Below are positions 1 through 7,076 of a stretch of 17,328 nucleotides of DNA, piece after piece. The translations under genes and the position numbers were made by a program. Within the stretch, counting starts at the first letter, position 1, and each line of letters begins with the position of its first letter. Source of the stretch: Treponema sp. UBA4873. Its GTDB lineage: Bacteria; Spirochaetota; Spirochaetia; Treponematales; Treponemataceae. The notes under the pieces were generated by a model. The model saw only the letters and a list, made by a program, of their open reading frames with translations, had not been told where the DNA came from and did no database searches. The stretch spans positions 1-17,328 of the forward strand of contig DHDP01000006.1 in assembly GCA_002399405.1 (NCBI GenBank), written 5' to 3'.

Positions 1-576
1 AACCTGTGGTCGGCTGAGAGCGGCAACGGCGCGAAAAAGAACGGAAAAGTATTCGGCTACTTCGGACCGGGCTGGTTCATCGACTTCTGTCTTGCGGGCT
101 GGACGAAAGACGATCCCGACGGACCGAACGCAGTCGGAAACGGAAGCTACGGCGACTGGGCGTTCTGCAAGGGACCGGAGGGATTCAGCTGGGGCGGCAC
201 CTGGATATGCGGAGCGGCGGGCTCGGACAACATTCAGCTTATCCGCGACATCATGTACACTTTGACGTGCGATAAGACAACGATGACCGCCATATCGGAG
301 AAGACGGGAGATTTCACGAACAACGAAGCCGCGATGAAGGCTGTTGCGGCAGGCAGCTACAAAAGCGCATTCCTTGGCGGACAGAACCACCTTGCACTGC
401 TGCTCGATTCGGCGAAATCAATCAGCAAGAAAAACATGAGCGCGTACGATCAGGGTATGGCGGAAAAACTTCAGGCCGCTATGGCCGACTACTACAACGG
501 CAAAGTCAATGAAAGTACGGCGTGGAATAATTTCTATACGGCCGTTCTTGAGCTTTATCCGAACCTCAAAAAATAA
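1..576 (+). CDS. ABC transporter sugar-binding protein, C-terminal part
   Basis: The reading frame is open from base 1 to a TAA at 574-576, giving 191 residues with no start in the window, so the gene is cut by the window edge. The composition and the pattern of short aromatic and glycine-rich stretches (YFGPGWFIDF near residue 20, GDWAFCKGPEGFSWGGTW near residues 55-72) match the C-terminal lobe of family 1 extracellular solute-binding proteins, which bind sugars or oligosaccharides outside the inner membrane and deliver them to an ABC permease. The lysine-rich end (NLKK) is typical of these proteins. The N-terminal lobe and signal peptide lie outside, so the ligand cannot be judged. A strong terminator follows, so any permease genes are either upstream or elsewhere. 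The family call is from recognition; the sugar specificity is unknown. Confidence 0.75.
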   Translation, partial: NLWSAESGNGAKKNGKVFGYFGPGWFIDFCLAGWTKDDPDGPNAVGNGSYGDWAFCKGPEGFSWGGTWICGAAGSDNIQLIRDIMYTLTCDKTTMTAISEKTGDFTNNEAAMKAVAAGSYKSAFLGGQNHLALLLDSAKSISKKNMSAYDQGMAEKLQAAMADYYNGKVNESTAWNNFYTAVLELYPNLKK

Positions 577-647
577 GACTGCCGTTATCGGATGATTTGT
601 TAAAAAAAGGATATCAGAAACTTTGTTTTCGGATATTTGGAAAGCGG

Positions 648-684
648 GAACCTGACAGGAAGAATGCCTGTCAGGTTCTTTTTT
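648..684 (+). terminator. Rho-independent terminator of the sugar-binding protein gene
   Basis: A perfect 12-bp stem (GAACCTGACAGG at 648-659 with its complement at 667-678) closes a 7-nt loop and is followed directly by six T residues at 679-684. It lies 71 bp after the stop codon and before the thrS promoter, so it separates the two transcription units. Confidence 0.92.
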
Positions 685-701
685 ACCGCGGTTATCTGCA
701 A

Positions 702-730
702 TTGACATTTATTATCTGCGCGGCTATTAT
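702..730 (+). promoter_or_regulatory. Sigma-70 promoter of thrS
   Basis: A perfect -35 box TTGACA (702-707) and a -10 box TATTAT (725-730) are separated by exactly 17 bp. Transcription should begin near 737, giving a short leader of about 33 nt. That leader carries a ribosome site AAGG (759-762) seven bases before the ATG. The leader is too short for a T-box. Confidence 0.85.
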
Positions 731-769
731 GTAAAAACTATACATCTATAGAAGAAAAAAGGTATACAT

Positions 770-2527
770 ATGGCAGTTGATGAAAAATTACAGACAGTGC
801 GGCACAGCTGCTCGCATGTTATGGCAGAGGCAATTCTGCATTTGTTTCCCGGTACAAAAATAGCAATCGGACCGGCTATCGATACCGGATTTTACTACGA
901 TTTTGACTTTCCGAAAGACATTAAATTCACGGAAGCGGATTTTCCTGCAGTCGAAAAAGAAATGCGCAGGATACTTGCAGGTAATCACGACTTTATACGC
1001 AAAGAAATATCAAAGGAAGAAGCTCTAAAACTGTTCGAAGATGAGCCGTATAAGCTTGATCTGATTAAAAATCTCCCCGACGGTGAGACAATCTCCACCT
1101 ATGAGCAGGACGGATATCTTGACCTCTGCCGCGGCCCGCACGTCGCAAACACGAAAGAAATCAATCAGCAGGCATTCAAGCTTATGAAAATAGCAGGCGC
1201 ATACTGGCACGGTGATTCCACTCAGCCGATGCTTACCCGCGTCTACGCTGCGTGTTTTGAAAAACCGAACGATTTGAAGGATTATCTGAAAATGCTCGAG
1301 GAAGCCGACAAACGCGACCACCGGAAACTCGGCATCCAGATGGACCTTTTCCATATTGAAGACGAAGATCCGGGACAGGTATTCTGGCATCCGAACGGAT
1401 GGACAATGTATCTGACGCTTCAGGATTATATGCGCGATAAAATCCGCAAGGACGGCTACCTTGAAGTGAATACTCCCGCCGTCATGCCGCGTTCTCTCTG
1501 GGAAAAATCGGGGCACTGGGGACATTATCAGAAAAACATGTTCGTCACTGAAAGCGAAAAACGCATCTTTGCAATCAAACCGATGAACTGCCCCGGAGCG
1601 CTTGAGATTTTCAACACGCGCACGAGAAGTTATAAAGACCTCCCGCTCCGCCTTGCCGAATTCGGACACTGCGTGCGCAACGAACCGAGCGGAACGCTTC
1701 ACGGAACGATGCGTGTCCGCGGTTTTGTTCAGGACGACGCTCATATTCTCTGCACCGACGAACAGATCGGCCAGGAAGTCACGAAATTCTGTCATCTTCT
1801 CAAGGACGTATACAAGGATTTCGGATTCGACAAAAATCTGCTTGTTAAATTCAGCACAATGCCCGACGATCACGTCGGGGATCTTGAAACGTGGGCGCGC
1901 GCGGAAAAGGCGCTTTCAGACGCATGCAAAGCTGCAGGGCTTGAATACGAAATTTCTCCGAAAGAGGGTGCTTTTTACGGACCGAAGCTTGAATTCACGC
2001 TCACCGACGCACTCGGACGCCAGTGGCAGTGCGGCACTATCCAGGTGGATTATCAGCTGCCGTCCGCAGAACGACTCAACGCGGAATATATCGGTGCGGA
2101 CAATCAGAAACATCATCCCGTCATGCTGCACCGGGCGGTGCTCGGCTCCATTGAACGTTTCCTCGGCATTCTCATCGAGAACTACGCGGGCGCTATGCCT
2201 GCATGGCTGCACTTTGAACAGGCGGCTGTCGTTCCGGTCGGAAGCGGATTCTGTGATTACGCGCAGAAAGTCTGCGACGCGATGACCGCCGCGGGAATCC
2301 GCGCAAACGCGTATACGAGCGACGACAATATGAAGAATAAGATAAAACTTATTACGTCCGAACACAAGACGCCGTATATCATCGTCGTGGGACAAAAGGA
2401 ATTGGATGAGGGAACAGTAGCCGTCCGCTTCCGCTCGGACAGCAACATTCCGCAGAAAACCTATAAACTGGATGAATTTATTTCCTACGTGCAGGATAAA
2501 ATCAGCACGCACTACAACGGAATATAG
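770..2527 (+). CDS. thrS: Threonine-tRNA ligase without TGS domain
   Basis: The 585-residue product charges tRNA-Thr with threonine in the cytoplasm. The editing (SAD) domain starts at the very N-terminus: HSCSH gives H12 and H16, and CRGPH gives C120 and H124. The class II catalytic core follows, with the zinc-binding residues C274 (in MNCPG), H325 (in QDDAH) and H454 (in MLHRAVLGS), and the motif 3 stretch GSIERFLG. The C-terminal 100 or so residues are the anticodon-binding domain. Usual bacterial enzymes are about 640 residues and begin with a TGS domain of roughly 60 residues, which is missing here; Borrelia ThrRS has the same short form. The ATG at 770 has a Shine-Dalgarno AAGG at 759-762. 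The gene is monocistronic, with its own promoter and a terminator-like inverted repeat after it. Confidence 0.97.
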   Translation: MAVDEKLQTVRHSCSHVMAEAILHLFPGTKIAIGPAIDTGFYYDFDFPKDIKFTEADFPAVEKEMRRILAGNHDFIRKEISKEEALKLFEDEPYKLDLIKNLPDGETISTYEQDGYLDLCRGPHVANTKEINQQAFKLMKIAGAYWHGDSTQPMLTRVYAACFEKPNDLKDYLKMLEEADKRDHRKLGIQMDLFHIEDEDPGQVFWHPNGWTMYLTLQDYMRDKIRKDGYLEVNTPAVMPRSLWEKSGHWGHYQKNMFVTESEKRIFAIKPMNCPGALEIFNTRTRSYKDLPLRLAEFGHCVRNEPSGTLHGTMRVRGFVQDDAHILCTDEQIGQEVTKFCHLLKDVYKDFGFDKNLLVKFSTMPDDHVGDLETWARAEKALSDACKAAGLEYEISPKEGAFYGPKLEFTLTDALGRQWQCGTIQVDYQLPSAERLNAEYIGADNQKHHPVMLHRAVLGSIERFLGILIENYAGAMPAWLHFEQAAVVPVGSGFCDYAQKVCDAMTAAGIRANAYTSDDNMKNKIKLITSEHKTPYIIVVGQKELDEGTVAVRFRSDSNIPQKTYKLDEFISYVQDKISTHYNGI

Positions 2528-2555
2528 GCCCGGAAAGTAACCGGCTCCGCATAAA

Positions 2556-2597
2556 TGAGGCGTTTTCAAAATCCTGATGAGTTTTGAAAACGCCTCA
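2556..2597. terminator. Bidirectional terminator between thrS and mrp
   Basis: A perfect 16-bp inverted repeat (2556-2571 with 2582-2597, arms beginning TGAGGCGTTTTC) encloses a 10-nt loop. It lies between the stop codons of two convergent genes, 28 bp after thrS and 5 bp before the end of mrp. The stem is followed by AT-rich sequence rather than a clean T run, so efficiency is uncertain, but the position fits a shared two-way terminator. Confidence 0.75.
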
Positions 2598-2602
2598 AAT
2601 TA

Positions 2603-3430
2603 TTATTTTATCGCCAGAATCGTGTCGATTGCCTTATTCACGTAATCGACGTTGAGATCTTCTATAGTTCCCATGTCGACTGCCGACGACGACTGTTCTT
2701 CAATCGGGATTTTCGCGAGCACAGGCAGATTGTAGTTCTCTGCAATAGCCTCGATGTTGCTCTTACCGTAAACGTTGATTATTTCGCCGCATTTGGGGCA
2801 TTTCACGTAGCTCATGTTCTCGACGAGACCGATTATCGGGATGTTCATCATATTCGCCATCTTCACGGCCTTTTCGACGATGACGCGCACGAGCTGCTGC
2901 GGAGACGATACGACAATAATTCCGTCCACAGGAAGCGACTGGAATACCGTGAGCGCCACGTCTCCCGTTCCCGGCGGCATGTCCACGAACATATAGTCCA
3001 CGTCGTGCCAGATAACGTCGGTCCAGAACTGCTTTACGGCTCCAGAAATGACAGGTCCCCGCCAGATAACCGGATCGGTATTTTTTTCCAGCAGGAAATC
3101 CATAGACATAAGCTGAATGCCGCCGTCAGTCGTGACGGGCTTCATTGTGTTGTCATCGCCTTCCACCCGCGTAGAACTGAGGCCGAACGCCTCGGGAATC
3201 GACGGACCGGTGATATCCGCATCGAGAACAGCGGTGTGCTTTCCCTTACGGTTCATTGCGCAGGCGAGCAGGCACGTGACGAACGATTTTCCGACGCCGC
3301 CCTTCCCGCTTATGACGCCGATGACTTTCTTAACGGAACTGCCCTCATGCAGCTTGGCACGCATATCGCGCGATTCACAGCTTTTACCGCATGACGAGCA
3401 GTCATGGTTACAATTTTCTTCTTCTGCCAT
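2603..3430 (-). CDS. mrp: Mrp/NBP35-type P-loop ATPase, Fe-S cluster carrier
   Basis: The 275-residue protein belongs to the Mrp/NBP35/ApbC family of cytoplasmic P-loop ATPases that hold and transfer 4Fe-4S clusters. The deviant Walker A GKGGVGKS is at residues 42-49, followed by DADITGPS, the MPPGTGD motif and the family CPKC pair C211/C214, which binds a bridging cluster across the dimer. An N-terminal extension has four more cysteines (C7, C11, C14, C18), as in NBP35-like members. The ATG at 3430 has GGAG at 3441-3438. The start lies 34 bp after the addA stop, so it is probably the last gene of the addB-addA-mrp operon. The family is certain. The client proteins are not known; AddB, which needs a cluster, is a candidate by context. 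Confidence 0.93.
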   Translation of the reverse strand: MAEEENCNHDCSSCGKSCESRDMRAKLHEGSSVKKVIGVISGKGGVGKSFVTCLLACAMNRKGKHTAVLDADITGPSIPEAFGLSSTRVEGDDNTMKPVTTDGGIQLMSMDFLLEKNTDPVIWRGPVISGAVKQFWTDVIWHDVDYMFVDMPPGTGDVALTVFQSLPVDGIIVVSSPQQLVRVIVEKAVKMANMMNIPIIGLVENMSYVKCPKCGEIINVYGKSNIEAIAENYNLPVLAKIPIEEQSSSAVDMGTIEDLNVDYVNKAIDTILAIK

Positions 3431-3464
3431 GTAATAGCTCCAAAAAATAAGTATCTTTTATAAT

Positions 3465-6400
3465 TTAATCAGAAAACGGCTCATCGTCAATTCTATCGTT
3501 TTTACACGTTTCATTTATCTTTCTGACTTCCTGCAGCAGTGATTCGGAAGTAATGTTTTGAAGCTCCGCTGTTATGTCGCATACGGAACCGGTCCGCAGA
3601 TAATACAGCACGCAGCTGATTTTTTCCTGCGGAACGTGCCGTATTTCCGAGACTGCCATGCGGTACAATGCCTGCTGGTAATAGTACTGTTCCGGGCGCT
3701 GAATTTTATCGGTTTTGTAATCGACAATCGTACAGGTGCCGTCGCTGTTTTCGTATGCGAGGTCCAAAAGTCCCGTAATAAAGCTGCCCGCAAAATAACT
3801 GCGGAACGCATATTCAGTCCGGTACCATCTTCCGTCTCTTCGGGTTTCCTCCAGCGCTTTTCCCGGAATACTCCCGCCGAACGCACGCACCATTCCGACG
3901 CAGCTGTCCGCAACTACGGCACGGTCCGTCTCTTTTTCGAGTCCCGTGAGCAGGCTGTGCGGCGGAACGTACTTTTCCGGCGCAGTGCCGTTTGCAGCAG
4001 CCTCCAGATACGCGTGCACAAGCGTACCGAAAGCCGCATAACCGAATTTTGTCCGGGAAACCACGTCGTTTACTGCGTTATACGAATCGATAAGTGAAGT
4101 TTCCGAATCTTCTGGAGAAAAAGCGCTCTCCAGACTGCTCGGCGCAATCCTGTTCAGCGGAATAAATTCCTGCGTGACGATTTCCGCGTTTTCATATTCC
4201 CGAACAAGATTTTCAGCCTGCTGAAGTTTTTTCTCAACCGATATACGGTGCACCGTACTTTTGCCGGAACTGTACAATACGGATTTTTCCGCCGGTTCTA
4301 TGAGTGTAAAATCAAACGGGGCGCCGTCCGAAAAGCATGTTCTGTCGCCATCATAATAATTTTCGATAACAGCTTCGAACATGGACGTCCTGCCGCCGGA
4401 CGATTTCGGACGAGTCCACGACCCTATTATATACACGCTGTTTTCCGCACGTGTAAGTCCGACATAAAAAAGGCGGCGGAATTCCGCATCGTTTTTCCGT
4501 TCGTTTTCTTCCTTCTGTTTTTTATAGAAGTAATTTCCGCTTCCGTTTCTGAAATTGAGCGACACTCCCGACGACTCGCTGCAGTACACTTTGTCCGCGT
4601 TGCTGTCCGATTTCGTATTTCCGGTGCACCCGTACACAAACACGTGTTTGAACTGAAGTCCCTTGCTCTTATGAATGGTCATAATCTGCACGGATTCACG
4701 CTGTTCGACGGGATACGTCACTTCCTCCGCATTGATATCGGAGTCGTCCGTTATATAATACCCGCCCGAATTTTTCTTCTGTGCAAGTTGGTCGACAAAC
4801 CACGCGGGACTTTTTCCGTCGCTGTCTGCCTGCCTTGCAAGTTCGAACAAAAGGTCGTACTGTTCCGCAAAGAGGAACACTGCGCTGTCCCACAAAAACT
4901 CGTAGCGGTATCCGCAGTCGTACCACAGCCGCGACAGTGTGTCGGTTATACGGTGGCAGGGAATGAAAACGGACAAATCGGCATACAGTTTTCCCGCTGC
5001 GGTATATTTTCCGAATTGCTCCGCGGTCAGTACATTCTGCATGCATCCGGTCAGCTCCGGGCGGAACGGTGCAAAAACAGCATCGTTACTTTCCGTGTCG
5101 ATCGCCCGGGCGAGAACGGTTTCGACAGTCTGCTCGTCGAGTCCCGAAAACGGCGAACTTATGAACGAAGCGAATGCGTTTACGTCCGACGGATATACGC
5201 AGAGACGCATGATATTATAGATATCGTTTACCGGCGCTTCGGCAAAAAGATCCTTATGCTGGTCGACCGTGTACGGAATACCTGCTCTGCTCAGATACGA
5301 CGTTAATGAACTGCGGTCCGTACGGGAGCGGTCGAGGATTGCCATGTCGCTGTATTTTACGCCTGTTTCGGCAAGCGCGGAAATTTTTTCCGCGATAAAA
5401 TACGCAAGCTGATCCTTCGCGTTCAAATACTTGTCCGACACGGAATCGTCGGAAAGGACGCCCGCCGTATTGAGCATACAGACGTGGACGGGAACATTGT
5501 CCGCAGTAACAGCGGCGCTTTCTTCCGCGATTCCCTTTTCCGCATCGTATTTCCGTGCGACGGTCTCATCAGTAAATCCCGCTTCATATTCGTTGAGCGG
5601 TTTTTCGGGGAACACCCATTTTACCGGAGCGGACGCCTGCTCTGCGGATTCCGCATCCATTTTTCTGCCGCGCAGATATCCGCCGAAAATCTGATTGAAC
5701 GATGCAAGCAGTTCCGGGGTCGAACGGTAGTTGTATATCATGCTGTAAACGGAACCGCCGGAACGCCGCATCTCGTTTTTGAGTTTATTAAAAACGGAAA
5801 CGTCCGCGCCGCGGAATTTGTAGACAGACTGTTTCTCGTCGCCGACGAAAAAAATATTATTATCGGATATGAGCGATAAAAGTTCGCGGTTCTTTCCGTT
5901 GTTGTCCTGGAATTCGTCTATCATAATCCGCATGCAGGACGCGGCTTCCTGCCGCCGTACGTCGGGCTGTTCCCGCAGTATGCGGAGCGCAAGTTCGGTC
6001 ACGTCGGAAAAAGTAAGCTCGCCCGTCTGCCTCTTCGATTCATTAACCTGCGCGAGAAATTCGTCGAGGAGCGCAAAGACGCCTTTCGTCGTATCGTAGT
6101 GAACGATATAATCCGCAATCGATTCAAGCACGGGACCTATGCCGCCGTCGCTTTTAATATTCCCGACGGCGCTCCGCAGCTGATTCGTGTATCCCCTTAT
6201 ATTCTGGCTGAAGTAGAACTTTTTGAGCGCGTGCACAAAAGCGTCCGCCATCGGAGCCGCACGCCCGTCTCCTATCGATTCGGACGAGACGGAACCGTGT
6301 TCAGCCGAAGACAGCGCCTCAAGGGCCTTCGAAAGACACGTTCCGTAGGGAGAAAGTTTCTTTTCCTGCGGCAGCGAATCGAACATGCCGCTTATAAGGT

Positions 6401-7076
6401 TTACTGCATCGGAAAGCTCCGGCAGTTTTTCATTCCATGCGGCCGCGATTTCTTTTTTCTGAACGGCAAGCGCATCCGTAAAAAACGTCCCGCTGTCAGC
6501 AAGGGACGTGTACCGCTCAACCGTATCAGCAAAGAGCAGATCGGCAAGCTCCTGGAGTTTTCCCGCGTCGGCTATGTTTTTTATTGCTACATCATTCCGG
6601 TGCGAGATTACGAACGGCAGCGCGAGGTTCTTTATCGCCCGTCCGGCTCCCGACGTTCCGATGCTGAAATCGGGACGGATTCCGTACCGGTTCGCCGTCT
6701 GCCGCACGATTCCCGCACAATACGAATCGAGCGTCTGGATACGCGCGTTGGAAAAATCGGCAACGGCCTTCCGTGCGCGGAGACGTTCCTGTTCGGGAGT
6801 CTTTTCGTTCCGGGCAAAAAAGGTCAGCGTGTTGTATATGCGTTCGTACATTTCGGCCGCAGCCTTGTCGGTGAACGTGAGCGTAAGTATCTTGTCGACG
6901 CTGATGCTTTCTGTCATGACGAGGTACGCAAAACGTGTCGCGAGAACGTGCGTTTTTCCGGAACCTGCGCCTGCGGCGACAATCGTGCTGCCTGTCGAAC
7001 AGCATACTTTCATCTGCTGGTCGTCGAGGCGGCGGTCAAGCAGAGCAAGATATGAAGGAGGATTATATGAAGTCAT
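3465..7076 (-). CDS. addA: AddA helicase-nuclease subunit
   Basis: The 1203-residue protein is the UvrD/RecB-like subunit of AddAB (RexAB), which unwinds and trims double-strand break ends for RecA-dependent repair. In order it shows a Q-motif (D19-Q21), Walker A AGAGSGKT (35-42), Walker B DEFQD (387-391), motif III GDEKQSVYKFRG, motif V around H802 (TIHKSKG) and motif VI YVGLTRAE with R876. The C-terminal RecB-type PD-(D/E)XK nuclease has H1021 (LVHAYLE), D1105 (GLLDL), D1119 and K1121 (VDYKTDK), then QQALY, so both activities look intact. The length is close to the 1200-1240 residues usual for AddA. The start overlaps the addB stop by 4 bp (ATGA at 7076-7073), and GGGAG (7088-7084) lies inside addB, so translation is probably coupled. 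Confidence 0.95.
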   Translation of the reverse strand: MTSYNPPSYLALLDRRLDDQQMKVCCSTGSTIVAAGAGSGKTHVLATRFAYLVMTESISVDKILTLTFTDKAAAEMYERIYNTLTFFARNEKTPEQERLRARKAVADFSNARIQTLDSYCAGIVRQTANRYGIRPDFSIGTSGAGRAIKNLALPFVISHRNDVAIKNIADAGKLQELADLLFADTVERYTSLADSGTFFTDALAVQKKEIAAAWNEKLPELSDAVNLISGMFDSLPQEKKLSPYGTCLSKALEALSSAEHGSVSSESIGDGRAAPMADAFVHALKKFYFSQNIRGYTNQLRSAVGNIKSDGGIGPVLESIADYIVHYDTTKGVFALLDEFLAQVNESKRQTGELTFSDVTELALRILREQPDVRRQEAASCMRIMIDEFQDNNGKNRELLSLISDNNIFFVGDEKQSVYKFRGADVSVFNKLKNEMRRSGGSVYSMIYNYRSTPELLASFNQIFGGYLRGRKMDAESAEQASAPVKWVFPEKPLNEYEAGFTDETVARKYDAEKGIAEESAAVTADNVPVHVCMLNTAGVLSDDSVSDKYLNAKDQLAYFIAEKISALAETGVKYSDMAILDRSRTDRSSLTSYLSRAGIPYTVDQHKDLFAEAPVNDIYNIMRLCVYPSDVNAFASFISSPFSGLDEQTVETVLARAIDTESNDAVFAPFRPELTGCMQNVLTAEQFGKYTAAGKLYADLSVFIPCHRITDTLSRLWYDCGYRYEFLWDSAVFLFAEQYDLLFELARQADSDGKSPAWFVDQLAQKKNSGGYYITDDSDINAEEVTYPVEQRESVQIMTIHKSKGLQFKHVFVYGCTGNTKSDSNADKVYCSESSGVSLNFRNGSGNYFYKKQKEENERKNDAEFRRLFYVGLTRAENSVYIIGSWTRPKSSGGRTSMFEAVIENYYDGDRTCFSDGAPFDFTLIEPAEKSVLYSSGKSTVHRISVEKKLQQAENLVREYENAEIVTQEFIPLNRIAPSSLESAFSPEDSETSLIDSYNAVNDVVSRTKFGYAAFGTLVHAYLEAAANGTAPEKYVPPHSLLTGLEKETDRAVVADSCVGMVRAFGGSIPGKALEETRRDGRWYRTEYAFRSYFAGSFITGLLDLAYENSDGTCTIVDYKTDKIQRPEQYYYQQALYRMAVSEIRHVPQEKISCVLYYLRTGSVCDITAELQNITSESLLQEVRKINETCKNDRIDDEPFSD

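Noticed and set aside
1025..1873. 282-codon open frame on the minus strand inside thrS, and similar long frames opposite addA, addB and femAB (for example 4248-5306 and 6099-7055 on the plus strand)
   Set aside because: They lie opposite well-recognised genes, have no recognisable domains or ribosome sites, and arise from codon bias in the real frame.
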